Source: an uncultured Prevotellaceae bacterium (GTDB lineage: Bacteria > Bacteroidota > Bacteroidia > Bacteroidales > Bacteroidaceae). Taken from it: 64,000 nt of DNA. The translations under genes and the position numbers were made by a program. The stretch's first letter is position 1; the number at the start of each line of letters is the position of its first letter. The notes below the pieces were generated by a model that saw nothing but the letters and a program-made list of their open reading frames with translations, ran no database searches and was not told where the DNA came from. The stretch is from NCBI GenBank assembly GCA_949295905.1, contig CASFNA010000005.1:152099-216098 (forward strand), in the 5' to 3' direction. Below are positions 13,605 to 22,672 of this stretch, piece by piece.

Positions 13605-16040
13605 TCAATGGTCTATCGTTATTTTGAAGCTCTTGTGCGTACCGTTGGCGTTTACATCAAGGATGTATAGGCCGTTGGGAACGTCGCTCACGTTGATGAC
13701 ATTGCTCATATCCGTTGTCGTAACGGCCTTTACGCAGCTGCCTTGCAGGCTGTACAGGCTGATGCGTGTCTTCACGCCTTCAAATGGCAGGTCGACATGC
13801 AGCTCGTCGCTCACGGGGTTCGGGTAAACAGCCGCCTTGGTCTGCTCCAAGTCGCGTTCGATGCTTGTCGTGGTGTTGCCCTTTAGGTCTACGACGTAAG
13901 CATACCGACCTTGTCCCTTCATGCACCATCCTGTCATGTAGCGCCCGTTGGGTGAAAGGTCTGTTACGCCGCACACGTAGTAGCCTTGCATGTCGATGCC
14001 GAGATGGGATGTAAGGTATTGGTTCATTTCTACAAGGCCGGTCTCTTCCGTCCAGGCAAAAGAGCTTGCTCCAGAACCTACTTGTCCTACGACAAACTGC
14101 CCGTCGTTGGTCATGTCATACACCATGTAGTCAGAACCGGGAGTGGGGTCAAGCAGTTGCAAACCTTTCTCTTCGCTCCAAAGCCACGGCCCGTCTATTG
14201 CGAAGTTGGTGGTGTTGCCTCGTCCGCCTATTATCTTTCCGTCGGCAGATACGGCGTTGGCCTGGCCCAGAAGTTTTGAGTTCATGTCACTCATTCCTTC
14301 TTGGGTGTAGCTCGTATCAAGGTCGTCTTCCGTCATGTCAGGGTCTTTCAGCATGAGGCTTTGGTCGTAACCTCCGCTTGCATTTTTGCGCCATACCGAG
14401 GCGTACCATGGGCCGTGATGGTCTTGCCAGCCTACAATCACGCTGCCGTCGTAGCTTACACCACGTGCTTGAGAATTTCTATTGTCTTTTGCGAACTTGT
14501 TGCCGAGCTTCACAAGTTTCCCGTCCACCCATGCAGAAGCTTCGCATACTATGGCACTGTTGTCTGACAACTGTTCGTATGTGTACACACCGCCGACTAC
14601 AGTCGAGCCGTCGCCCGATATGTCCCAGCCGGATGAAGCCGTCTCGCCGGAGAAATACCCGGTGGCTGGCAGAGGTGTCCATTCGTCGTTTTCCACATCA
14701 TACAGCGCGGCGGTATAGCCTGATACATTCTCTTGGTGTCCTTTGTAAAAGAATGTTCCGTCTGTTCCACAGATGCTCATTGCTTCTGTATTTGCCACAA
14801 TTCCCATTAAGTCGATGCCGTCAACCACGTCGATTTCAACCTTGTTCCATGTCTCGCCCATGTCTGATGTCTCGTAGATGCAGCCTTCGCCTCCCACTAT
14901 TGTGACCGTGCCGTCCATGTAGTCTGCACCGTTCCATGTTATGTTTTCAGTGCCTTCGGCAATGTTCTGTTCCGTCCAAGTCTTGCCATTGTCTGTAGTC
15001 ATGTAGACGATGCCTGCGCCAAGGGCTATGCCGTTATTGTCGTCAAAGAACTTTATGCGGTTGAATACAGGGGTGCCGTCGGTTGCATAAGGACTTACCG
15101 AGGCGCTGGCATCAAACACAGTGCTCCATGTCTTGCCGTAGTCTTCCGACTTTTGTATGAGTCCGTTGCGTGTTGCCATATAATAAGTTTCGCCCGTATG
15201 TGTGATGCTTGCAGGCACTCCGCCTAAGCCTGATGACACGTTGAACGATTCAACGGCGTCTGTAGAGTACCATACGGCACCGCTTCCGTCAGCGAGTTCC
15301 AGACCGAGCACGCCGTATTTATACAAGTAATTCTCTTCTATGGGAATGAAGTCCATTGCCAAATAGGCATTCACTTCATCGGTATTGCCTGCTGGATGTG
15401 GGTCGATTGCGTCCCATTGCGTCCCTGAATTTTGAGTATAGTAGAAGCATCCGTTCTGTCCGCCGGTGTAGCCTAACATCCATGATTGCCAGCAGATGAA
15501 TTCCAGTCCGCCTTTCCAGCCGTTGGTAGTTGTCGTCTCTCCAGGATTGTTTACGGCAATATTGGTTACTCTCCATGTCTTCCCCTTGTCGGTGTTTTTC
15601 AGCATTAACCCTTTTTGTCCGTCGTCACTTCCACCTATGGCAAATAGGTTTGCGCTCATAGGAACACGCGATATGTCCTTGAAGTTGACACCCATGTCGT
15701 CGAATTGTGTCTTCTGCCACGATGTGGATACGGCTATTTTGTCGCTGTGCATCACTGCTCCGATTGTCTTGCCGTCGTCTGTAAAGTGGGCCTCTCCGCC
15801 CACGTTGTTGCCTGCCGACACGCCTCCAATCAGTTGTATGTTGCCGGTCTGCGGTGTCCAGATGTTGAACGGGTCGTTCCAGTTGTTGGATATTATAGCC
15901 TGTCCCTCGTTGTTCACGCTCCATGAGGCAAACTGGGTATCTGTCGCCCAAAAGCTTTTTTCTTGGCTGTCACTGCTTTGAGCCGTCGCCATGCCGTAGC
16001 CGTATAGGCCAGCGAGCATAAGTAAAAATGTTTTTTTCAT
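13605..16040 (-). CDS. Type IX-secreted protein with BNR/YCF48-like and HAF-like repeats
   Basis: 811 residues from ATG 16040; two further in-frame codons (TTG CTT) extend it without support. The signal peptide is MKKTFLLMLAGLYGYGMATAQ. Residues about 20-450 contain repeated 'S.DYGKTW', 'TTDNGKTW' and 'TSDMGETW' phrases of BNR/photosystem-II-stability-type beta propellers. Residues about 450-720 repeat 'ISGDGSTVVGG', 'VSYDGSVIVGW', 'VSADGKIIGG' and 'MTNDGQFVVGQ' like HAF extracellular repeats. The last 75 residues (VYPNPVSDELHV...GLYILDVNANG) form a type A sorting domain, so it should cross the outer membrane by the type IX system. No catalytic residues are evident; function unknown. Confidence 0.88.
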   Translation of the reverse strand: MKKTFLLMLAGLYGYGMATAQSSDSQEKSFWATDTQFASWSVNNEGQAIISNNWNDPFNIWTPQTGNIQLIGGVSAGNNVGGEAHFTDDGKTIGAVMHSDKIAVSTSWQKTQFDDMGVNFKDISRVPMSANLFAIGGSDDGQKGLMLKNTDKGKTWRVTNIAVNNPGETTTTNGWKGGLEFICWQSWMLGYTGGQNGCFYYTQNSGTQWDAIDPHPAGNTDEVNAYLAMDFIPIEENYLYKYGVLGLELADGSGAVWYSTDAVESFNVSSGLGGVPASITHTGETYYMATRNGLIQKSEDYGKTWSTVFDASASVSPYATDGTPVFNRIKFFDDNNGIALGAGIVYMTTDNGKTWTEQNIAEGTENITWNGADYMDGTVTIVGGEGCIYETSDMGETWNKVEIDVVDGIDLMGIVANTEAMSICGTDGTFFYKGHQENVSGYTAALYDVENDEWTPLPATGYFSGETASSGWDISGDGSTVVGGVYTYEQLSDNSAIVCEASAWVDGKLVKLGNKFAKDNRNSQARGVSYDGSVIVGWQDHHGPWYASVWRKNASGGYDQSLMLKDPDMTEDDLDTSYTQEGMSDMNSKLLGQANAVSADGKIIGGRGNTTNFAIDGPWLWSEEKGLQLLDPTPGSDYMVYDMTNDGQFVVGQVGSGASSFAWTEETGLVEMNQYLTSHLGIDMQGYYVCGVTDLSPNGRYMTGWCMKGQGRYAYVVDLKGNTTTSIERDLEQTKAAVYPNPVSDELHVDLPFEGVKTRISLYSLQGSCVKAVTTTDMSNVINVSDVPNGLYILDVNANGTHKSFKITIDH

Positions 16041-16077
16041 AAGCAAATTATTTTAGGTTTGTGATTGATACCTATCG

Positions 16078-16085
16078 CAAAATTA
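16078..16085 (-). promoter_or_regulatory. -7 box TAATTTTG for the type IX-secreted protein
   Basis: Minus-strand TAATTTTG, giving a leader of about 35 bases. Confidence 0.5.
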
Positions 16086-16206
16086 GCATTTGTAACATCA
16101 AAACCCAAGCTTTTGCGGTAGACAAAGCGGCGGACAGGTTTGTTAAAATATGTTTTATGTTTGGTGTTGAGGCAGTTACGCCGTCTTAATATAGGCAAAT
16201 TAATGT

Positions 16207-16214
16207 TATCTTTG
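16207..16214 (+). promoter_or_regulatory. -7 box TATCTTTG for the TPR/HTH gene
   Basis: Exact consensus-like box 25 bases before ATG 16240. Confidence 0.6.
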
Positions 16215-16239
16215 CATATATGTTAATTGTTGAAATGTC

Positions 16240-17667
16240 ATGAATTTATTTGCGAAACCAATGCGCAGGGCTGCGCATGTGCTCCTGGCGGCAGTGCTTC
16301 TGACCGCATGCGGCGGCGCAAAGGATGACGGGCGCGCGCTTTTCGAGCAAGGACTTCAGGAGATGAGGGACGGCGACATACCCGTGGCTTACCAGCAGTT
16401 CCACCGTGCACTGGCGGCGTTCGCCGAGCAAGGCGACAGCGTGGGCATGTTTGAGGCGAAGTCACATCTAAGCCTGTTGTGCAGCACGATAGGGCAGAAG
16501 GACGAGGGGCGGCGGCTCGTCAATTCCACTCCTTACTTCCATGTGAAGGGCAAGGGCAACTACAGTTCGCAATACTATTGGCGAATGAAGGCGTATTACG
16601 CCTTCACGCTCGACAACGATTATGACGCTGCGGCTGAATACATAAGCAACCTGTTGGTGCTCGACAGCGTTGATTTCCCTGACAATAAGACTTACCTTTA
16701 CATGGACAAGGCGAACCTTGCCGAGATGTTCTTCAGGACAGGGCAGACCGTCAGGGCTTGGAACATAATCCGCAGTTTGGAGGCCGAGCCGCTGGAGAAC
16801 GACATGTACCTGTCGCAGACTTACTATATGCACGCCCTGCTACTTGAACATGAGGGCAAGGCCGACAGCGCCTGCGCGTATGCAAGGCGCAGCATGAGGT
16901 ATTCCGCGATGTACGACGCCCCCGAGAACGAGGCCAACGCGATGAAGATAATAATGAAGAAAGACAGCGCGCGCGGCGACATGGCCGAGTACATAGCGCA
17001 GCGCAACGCCTATGACAGCCTTACAAACCGTATTCGCGGGGCTGAATTGCTACGCCATATAGCCGTGATTCAGGAACGCCACAAATACGACTTGGCCATG
17101 AAGGAAACGCAAAAGGCGCACATGGAGCGCAACATGTTGCTATGGGGGCTGACCTTGTGCGCCACCGCACTGTGCGCCATTGCCCTTTTGCTGTACAAGC
17201 AAAGCAGGCTTAGGCTGAATACGGAAACGGCCGAACGGCGCAGGCTTGACAAGGAAATAGAGTATAAACGCCTTGAAAACGAACTGTTGGCGTTGAAGAT
17301 GGAGCAGACAAAGGACGAACTGGCAAGGCAGCGCAACGACAATGCCAACATGCTGAAACATGTGGCCGCTGCCGATGACAGGAAAGAAGCGAAGACAAGG
17401 TTGGAAATGCTTAAGGCTACGCTAAATACAGAGCACGCTCCATTTTTGCAGTATGTGGGAAAGCATTTTCCACAACTTACGCACAATGATGTGCTGATAC
17501 TCGGTTTCATGCGTATGGATATGACATCCCGCGAGGTTGCGTCGGCTCTTGGAATATCGGTTGAAAGCTACCAGAAGGCTTGTTATCGCCTGCGTAAGAA
17601 ATTGCAGATAAGCACGGCTTCCGGCCTTGTTGATTTTGTAAAAAACGTCGATGTGCGTCAATGTTGA
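16240..17667 (+). CDS. Membrane-anchored TPR protein with C-terminal LuxR-like HTH
   Basis: 475 residues. The N-terminus ends in LTAC (Cys24), a lipobox. Residues about 30-270 are helical TPR-like repeats. A transmembrane helix at about 297-320 (LLWGLTLCATALCAIALLLY) is followed by a long charged coiled coil (about 325-395), and residues about 410-460 form a LuxR-type HTH (THNDVLILGFMRMDMTSREV, then ALGISVESYQKACYRLRKKL). This layout puts the TPR part in the periplasm and the DNA-binding part in the cytoplasm, a one-protein sensor known widely in Bacteroidales. Whether the Cys is acylated or the segment is just a second anchor cannot be told. Its targets are unknown; it stands between convergent and divergent neighbours. 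Confidence 0.82.
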   Translation: MNLFAKPMRRAAHVLLAAVLLTACGGAKDDGRALFEQGLQEMRDGDIPVAYQQFHRALAAFAEQGDSVGMFEAKSHLSLLCSTIGQKDEGRRLVNSTPYFHVKGKGNYSSQYYWRMKAYYAFTLDNDYDAAAEYISNLLVLDSVDFPDNKTYLYMDKANLAEMFFRTGQTVRAWNIIRSLEAEPLENDMYLSQTYYMHALLLEHEGKADSACAYARRSMRYSAMYDAPENEANAMKIIMKKDSARGDMAEYIAQRNAYDSLTNRIRGAELLRHIAVIQERHKYDLAMKETQKAHMERNMLLWGLTLCATALCAIALLLYKQSRLRLNTETAERRRLDKEIEYKRLENELLALKMEQTKDELARQRNDNANMLKHVAAADDRKEAKTRLEMLKATLNTEHAPFLQYVGKHFPQLTHNDVLILGFMRMDMTSREVASALGISVESYQKACYRLRKKLQISTASGLVDFVKNVDVRQC

Positions 17668-17705
17668 CAACCGCCTGTTGCCAGACTTTAGGAATCAGCG
17701 TTGCC

Positions 17706-17786
17706 AATTGACGGCAAAACGCAATGCAAAAAGCCGTGAATTGTGATGCAAAAGGCCGTCTTTCACATGATGAAAGACGGCCTTTT
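17706..17786. repeat. Four-unit 22-bp-period array (copy 4)
   Basis: Units AATTGACGGCAAAAC (degenerate), AAAAAGCCGTGAATT (degenerate), AAAAGGCCGTCTTTC, GAAAGACGGCCTTTT; spacers gcaatgc, gtgatgc, acatgat. Units 3 and 4 are exact reverse complements. Positioned between convergent genes. Confidence 0.85.
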
Positions 17787-17858
17787 GCAAACAGCTTTAA
17801 ACCAAGCTGTTACCGATGTGGCGGTTAGCGCGCATGTTAATGGCTTAGCGGCGGCTGA

Positions 17859-19028
17859 TTATTTGCTACAGTGGAGCGTTATTACTGTGATTTCGTTGCT
17901 TGCCCCGAGGCGGAAAGGAATGAAGCCGCCCATGCCGTATGACACGTTGATGGCGCGTCCGCCTTCATTGTACATGCCGCCCCACTCCTTATAATTTATG
18001 GCCGCCGGCGACCATCCGAAAACTTTTAATTGTCCGGCGTGCGTGTGCCCGCTTAACGTAAGCTGGGCGTTGCTCTTTGGAAGTATGGTGCGCCGCCACG
18101 AAGAAGGGTCGTGCTGAAGCATCAGGACGAACGCTCCGGGCTGCACTCTGGCAAGCGTCTTGCCTATGTCTCCTTTCTTGGGGAAACGCTTTCCGCCGTC
18201 GTTCTCCATCCCGGCCACCACTATTGAGTCGCCACCGCGCCGTATTGTGCGGTGCTCGTTAAGCAGCAAGTCCCAGCCAAGTTGCCGCTGGAGGCTGATT
18301 AGTTCGCGTTCGTTGGCTACCTTGGTTGCGCTCTCCGCGTCTATGTACATAGAGTAGTCATGGTTGCCGAGCACGCTGAACACTCCGTCCTTGGCCTTGA
18401 TGCGGCTTAAAGTCTGCATGAACGGGTAAAGCTCTTTAGGCTCCATGTTCTGCAAGTCGCCGGTAAACACGGCCATGTCAGCCTGTTGCGTGTTGATAAG
18501 GTTTACCACTTTTTCGGGAATATCGGCGTAGCTGCTGCCGTAAGTGCCTATGTGGGCGTCGCTGAAATGCACTATTTTATATCCGTCGAAAGCCTTTGGA
18601 AGGTCGGCGGATGTGAACGTTTCGTGCCTTACCTCTACTTTCCTAAAGCCCCATGTGCCGCCATACGCCACGGCTATGACCGCTCCGAAGCCGAGCAGAA
18701 GCCCCACAAGGTTGCCCCAGTTGTTGTGGGTGTGGTGGTAACGGCAGTGTGCCCAGCCGAGAAACGAGCAGAAGGAGAACAGGAACTTGGGCACTATCAT
18801 TATGCCGAAGAGCAGCAGGTACAGGTGCAGAAGCAGCAGATTGTCGGGCGCGAAGTTGCGTCTCGTTGCAAGGAAGATGGTGTAAAAGAACATGAACGCT
18901 CCCGGCAGCCACCACAATACGCGCTGCCACCACAGGTAACGGGTGCGTTTTCGCAGGAAGCGGCGGTCTAAATAGTAGTCAGGCAAGGTGATGAACAGGA
19001 GCAGGTATATGAATATGCGTGCAATCAT
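17859..19028 (-). CDS. Membrane metallophosphoesterase
   Basis: 389 residues. The first 130 hold four transmembrane segments; residues about 150-389 form a calcineurin-like phosphoesterase domain with DAH at 157-159, GD at 190-191, GNHD at 221-224 and GHTHAGQ near 335, which together bind two metals. The architecture is that of the YkuE/LpxG-like family, some members of which cleave UDP-diacylglucosamine in lipid A synthesis. The substrate here is not determined. It follows pyrC on the same strand after about 100 bases of word-repeat DNA. Confidence 0.88.
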   Translation of the reverse strand: MIARIFIYLLLFITLPDYYLDRRFLRKRTRYLWWQRVLWWLPGAFMFFYTIFLATRRNFAPDNLLLLHLYLLLFGIMIVPKFLFSFCSFLGWAHCRYHHTHNNWGNLVGLLLGFGAVIAVAYGGTWGFRKVEVRHETFTSADLPKAFDGYKIVHFSDAHIGTYGSSYADIPEKVVNLINTQQADMAVFTGDLQNMEPKELYPFMQTLSRIKAKDGVFSVLGNHDYSMYIDAESATKVANERELISLQRQLGWDLLLNEHRTIRRGGDSIVVAGMENDGGKRFPKKGDIGKTLARVQPGAFVLMLQHDPSSWRRTILPKSNAQLTLSGHTHAGQLKVFGWSPAAINYKEWGGMYNEGGRAINVSYGMGGFIPFRLGASNEITVITLHCSK

Positions 19029-19128
19029 TTATGTTTATGGTTATGTGGTTTTATGGTTATACGGTTGTACGGTTGCAAGAACTTACGGTGTCTCACCTTC
19101 TCACTTCCTCGCCTTCTCACTTTTTCCT
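19029..19128. repeat. Word-repeat spacer between pyrC and the phosphoesterase gene
   Basis: A block of GGTTATRYGGTTTTA/GGTTGTACGG words (19035-19075) is followed by CTCACCTTCTCAC words (19088-19125). The latter matches one arm of the hairpin at 4115-4217, but its opposite arm is absent, so this looks like a half element. Confidence 0.6.
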
Positions 19129-20463
19129 CTACCTGAAAAGGACTTCCTCGCCGCGGCAGGAGGCATCGAAACGGCCGTTGTCAAGTATGTGGCGGCCGTT
19201 GCAGAAGGTGTGTTCCACGCGCCAGTTGAACGTGTGTCCCGTCATGGGAGACCATCCGCACTTGCTCTGTATGCAGTCTTCCGTCACCGTCCAAGGCGCG
19301 TCCGGGCGCACAATTGTCAAGTCGGCCTTGTAGCCTTTGCGTATGAATCCGCGGCGGCGTACATCGAACAGTTGTGCAGGACGGTGGCACATAAGTTCCG
19401 CCACGCGCTCAACGGTGAGCACGCCGCAGTCAACAAGCTCAAGCATGGCCACAAGCGAGAACTGGAGCATCGGCATACCTGATGCCGCCTTGGCGCATCT
19501 TCCCTGCTTGTCGGCCGGCAGATGCGGCGCATGGTCTGTCCCGACGACGGCTATACGGCCGTCGGTCAGGGCGCGGCGCAACGCATCTCGGTCAGCTTCC
19601 GACTTGACGGCGGGGTTGCATTTGATGAGCGTTCCGAGCCTTGCATAGTCCTTGTCGCAGAACATAAGATGAGCTATGACGGCCTCGGCGGTGATGCCTG
19701 GCATGGTGTCTGTCCACGGTTCGAAGAGCGAAAGCTCGCGTGCAGTAGTGACGTGTGCCACGTGCAGGCGTGCCCCGTGTTTCCTTGCGAGCCTTACGGC
19801 AAGCTCTGTCGAGCGGTAGCAGGCTTCTTCGCTGCGTATTTCAGGATGATGTATTACGCCGGGGTCGTCGCCGTACAGCTCTTTGGCACGGCGCATGTTG
19901 TCGTTTATTATGCCGGTGTCCTCGCAGTGGGCCATGACAGGAACGGTGGCGGTGGCGAATATTTTGTCGAGCGCTTCGGTGCGGTCAACGAGCATGTTGC
20001 CCGTGGACGAGCCCATGAATAGCTTTATTCCGGGTATGCGGTGGATGTCAAGCTGGCTGAAGGTGTCGGCGTTAGTGTTGGTGGCTCCGTAGAAGAAGGA
20101 GTAGTTTACGTGGCTGTCGCGTGCGGCGATGGCGCGTTTCACTTCGAGCGCGAGCGGTGTCGTGGTCTGCGGAACGGTGTTGGGCATGTCAAAGTATGTC
20201 GTAACTCCGCCGTATGCCGCAGCCCTGCTTTCGCTCCGTATGTCGGCTTTCGCCGTAAGGCCGGGTTCGCGGAAGTGTACGTGGTCGTCTATAATGCCGG
20301 GCAAAACGAAGCACCCCGTGGCCTCGACGGTGTAGTCGAATTGCCCACGGGGTGTATTGTTACCTTCTATAATGTCTGAAATGCAATCGCCGTTGATTAC
20401 GATTGAGCCTTTGAATGCTTTGCCTTCGTTTACTATCGTAGCGTTTTTTATCAGTGATTTCAT
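19129..20463 (-). CDS. pyrC: Dihydroorotase
   Basis: 444 residues. The amidohydrolase signature DHVHFREPG lies near 60-68 with metal ligands His61 and His63. GIKLFMGSSTGN holds the likely bridging lysine, MAHCED and HVAHVT supply further ligands, and GTDHAPH provides the catalytic aspartate. It is a class I dihydroorotase and interconverts carbamoyl aspartate and dihydroorotate in pyrimidine synthesis. The related allantoinase is a possible alternative, but no purine catabolic genes are nearby. It starts 40 bases after a DUF4369 lipoprotein gene and probably shares its transcript. Confidence 0.92.
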   Translation of the reverse strand: MKSLIKNATIVNEGKAFKGSIVINGDCISDIIEGNNTPRGQFDYTVEATGCFVLPGIIDDHVHFREPGLTAKADIRSESRAAAYGGVTTYFDMPNTVPQTTTPLALEVKRAIAARDSHVNYSFFYGATNTNADTFSQLDIHRIPGIKLFMGSSTGNMLVDRTEALDKIFATATVPVMAHCEDTGIINDNMRRAKELYGDDPGVIHHPEIRSEEACYRSTELAVRLARKHGARLHVAHVTTARELSLFEPWTDTMPGITAEAVIAHLMFCDKDYARLGTLIKCNPAVKSEADRDALRRALTDGRIAVVGTDHAPHLPADKQGRCAKAASGMPMLQFSLVAMLELVDCGVLTVERVAELMCHRPAQLFDVRRRGFIRKGYKADLTIVRPDAPWTVTEDCIQSKCGWSPMTGHTFNWRVEHTFCNGRHILDNGRFDASCRGEEVLFR

Positions 20464-20503
20464 TATTTTCGTTGTGCTTGCTTCAAGCTTTCCTTGCCTG
20501 GTG

Positions 20504-21304
20504 TCATTGTGCCGTTGCTGCCATGGAGTCTGCCGCAGCCATGCCCGGAGCCGCCAGCTCGTTGGGTGTCGGTACGTCCTGTACGGGAGCCGTTGCGTCG
20601 CCCGGTATGGCTGTACCGTTCATTATGGCCTGGTTCTGTTGTGCTTTGCGGTAATAGTCGCTTACGTACGGGTTGTTCTTGAACTTGTCGGTGGCCTTGC
20701 TCATGATGTCTTCTATCCACGGAGACAGTTCAGGGTATCTGTGTCCTGCCGTCATCATGAAGAACACTCCAGGGCCAAGTACGTTGTCGAAGTTCTCCAC
20801 GATGAACGACGTTACGAGCTTGTCTTCACGTTGGGCAATCTGGCTTGCCTTCTCGGCCAGCTGCATGTTCACCTCGTTAAGGTCCTTTCCGTCCATTATC
20901 GCCTGGCTTTGCAGGTGTCCAAGCTCGCTTACTTCGCTTTCGAGTTGCTTGTACTTCTCTATGAATCCGAACAGTTTTTCGTTGAGAGGAGTGCCGCTTA
21001 CCTTCTGCTGCGCATTGTCAATCTTTATCAGTATTTCGCCTTCTTCAAGTACGACGGGCATCAGTCCCTCGTCATCCATGAACAGGGTGACGAGCTTCGT
21101 AGAGTCGAGCGTACCAGTGAAGTGGAACTGTCCATGCACAATGTCGCACGAGTCGATGCTTTTAAGGTCGCCGTTGTCGTAGGCTTTGAGGAATAGCATC
21201 CTGCCGTCGAGCGTAGGGACATTTGACGAGCCTTCTATGTTGTACGTATTGGCGCATGACGCAAATGTCAGCACGGCGAGCAGAGCGTAAAGTGTCTTAA
21301 TCAT
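20504..21304 (-). CDS. DUF4369-family lipoprotein
   Basis: 266 residues. Lipobox TFASC with Cys17. The mature N-terminal half (YNIEGSSNVPTLDGRMLFLK, then SIDSCDIVHGQFHFTGTLDS) fits the DUF4369 domain, which in Bacteroidota often precedes thioredoxin-like domains; no CxxC follows here. The middle is a helical segment, and the tail is Ala/Pro/Met-rich and low in complexity. Probably an envelope lipoprotein of unknown role. A -7 box TACTTTTG at 21328-21335 is 23 bases upstream of the start. Confidence 0.82.
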   Translation of the reverse strand: MIKTLYALLAVLTFASCANTYNIEGSSNVPTLDGRMLFLKAYDNGDLKSIDSCDIVHGQFHFTGTLDSTKLVTLFMDDEGLMPVVLEEGEILIKIDNAQQKVSGTPLNEKLFGFIEKYKQLESEVSELGHLQSQAIMDGKDLNEVNMQLAEKASQIAQREDKLVTSFIVENFDNVLGPGVFFMMTAGHRYPELSPWIEDIMSKATDKFKNNPYVSDYYRKAQQNQAIMNGTAIPGDATAPVQDVPTPNELAAPGMAAADSMAATAQ

Positions 21305-21327
21305 AGATATGTATTATAATACCGGCA

Positions 21328-21335
21328 CAAAAGTA
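21328..21335 (-). promoter_or_regulatory. -7 box TACTTTTG for the DUF4369-pyrC cluster
   Basis: Minus-strand TACTTTTG between the small membrane protein gene and the DUF4369 gene, so the cluster downstream can be transcribed independently. Confidence 0.5.
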
Positions 21336-21414
21336 CAACCTATTGCCGATGTATGGAAAATTTTTTATGCAATTTAAAACAAATATGCCGTCTTTTATAG
21401 TTTTTTTAGCCGTG

Positions 21415-21855
21415 TTATGCTTGCCCGTTGTGTGGCTGTCCTTCTTTTTTCAGCTCGTTCGAGATGCGGTGCGTGGTGTATATCTCAAGTATGGCGGCCA
21501 CGAGCAGCAGCACCACCCAGTTGTTGTGGATGTAGGTGAGGTAGTGGTAGTAGCCGTTGTCGATGTACTTCAGGAATAGCGGCAGCAGCGTGTGGTATGT
21601 GTTTTCGAGCATGAGCGCGGCCGAGAGTATGAACAAGGCATCGCCCACGGACATGATTTTGCGCAGCCTCCTTACGGCCGTGTTGCGTCCGTTGTACGTC
21701 TGTTGCAGTTGCATCGAGGCGAAAGCCACGGCTCCCACGGCGAACATCCATGCCGCCGCCGTGAGCGCGGCGAATACGTAAAGCCCTGCGCCGATTACCA
21801 TCAGGAACGCTCCGGCAAGCATGGCCAGCGATTGTATTTTACTCAGTTGTTTCAT
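21415..21855 (-). CDS. Small four-helix membrane protein
   Basis: 146 residues with four hydrophobic segments (about 8-30, 33-50, 72-90 and 112-130) and a charged C-terminus. I do not recognise a named family; proteins of this form are commonly found next to DivIC/FtsB genes in Bacteroidales. Its start overlaps the end of the FtsB-like gene by 17 bases, so the two are almost certainly cotranscribed and translationally linked. Confidence 0.75.
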   Translation of the reverse strand: MKQLSKIQSLAMLAGAFLMVIGAGLYVFAALTAAAWMFAVGAVAFASMQLQQTYNGRNTAVRRLRKIMSVGDALFILSAALMLENTYHTLLPLFLKYIDNGYYHYLTYIHNNWVVLLLVAAILEIYTTHRISNELKKEGQPHNGQA

Positions 21856-22174
21856 TGTCGTTTTCTTTTGTCTCGTTGTCGTCGCTCAGTACGAATATGT
21901 CTTCATCGTCGGCTTTCATGAAATACTGTTCGCGGGCAATCTTGGTGATGGCCTTCGGGTTGCGCTGCAGTTCCTTCAGCATGTGTTCGTCTTTCTCGTA
22001 CTGGGTGTTGTAGGCGTTGATTTCTTTTTTTATTTCACGTACGAGCATGCGGTTCTGCACATGCTTCATGATGCTATTCTCGCCGACGAAGCCTATTATT
22101 ACGATGCCGAGCACGGACACTATCAGGTATTTCCTGCGGCTGATGAATTTCAAGAAAGAGTACCAGCGGTTCAT
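21839..22174 (-). CDS. FtsB/DivIC-type cell division protein
   Basis: 111 residues from ATG 22174; a longer frame to 22303 crosses the promoter. One transmembrane helix (about 15-33) follows a short basic cytoplasmic tail, then a coiled coil (REIKKEINAYNTQYEKDEHM) and the family phrase LQRNPKAITKIAREQYFMK. It should join the division septum complex with FtsL-like and FtsQ-like partners in the periplasm. The acidic tail (DDNETKENDNETTE) is dispensable-looking. Promoter with -33 and -7 boxes directly upstream. Confidence 0.88.
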   Translation of the reverse strand: MNRWYSFLKFISRRKYLIVSVLGIVIIGFVGENSIMKHVQNRMLVREIKKEINAYNTQYEKDEHMLKELQRNPKAITKIAREQYFMKADDEDIFVLSDDNETKENDNETTE

Positions 22175-22196
22175 ACGTTTTGGTTGTTTTTGTCTG

Positions 22197-22262
22197 CAAA
22201 GATAATGCAAGCCTGGCACAATACAAAATAAAAAGGGTAGAAACGGCCGTTTGTTTTTCATC
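22197..22262 (-). promoter_or_regulatory. Promoter of the FtsB-like gene with conserved upstream block
   Basis: Minus-strand TATCTTTG (22197-22204), a 19-base spacer, and TTG (22224-22226). The block from the -7 box to about 60 bases upstream is closely similar to the one at 38367-38434 ahead of asnA, including ACAAAATAAAA and GTAGAAACG. Confidence 0.7.
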
Positions 22263-22591
22263 GCCGCGGTGCGGCTTGTGCTTGGCATGGTGGGCGGCGG
22301 CATCCGTGGTTTGGGTGCGGACCGTGCCGCGGCGTTGCCTCCGGGGTGCCTGTGGCGGCCTGCCGGCGGCTGTTGTGCCTATGGCCGCGTGTTTGACGTG
22401 TGTCTGCCGAAACGTGGATTTTGCTTGCATGTTGATTTTCCTTGACGCTCCAGGATGGCGTTTTTTGAAAAACAAAACCGTATCGGCGCAAATATCGCAA
22501 TGAAAAGTGTGCAGTGCCAATGGCTTGTATGCCAGCTCTTTACATGCAGGTTGCGCCTGTGTGTGCATCCGATAGCCGTCCGTAGGGGCGT

Positions 22592-22672
22592 AAAAGGCGA
22601 CCTTTTGTTGTGTGAAAGACGGTCTTTTGCAGTGCCGGAAGCCGTCTTTTACAGGCGCAAAAGCTTTGTCAT
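22592..22672. repeat. Four-unit 22-bp-period array (copy 5)
   Basis: Units AAAAGGCGACCTTTT, GAAAGACGGTCTTTT, CGGAAGCCGTCTTTT, CAAAAGCTTTGTCAT; spacers gttgtgt, gcagtgc, acaggcg. The last unit is degenerate. No flanking TTGAnnnTCAA dyad recognised. Confidence 0.8.
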
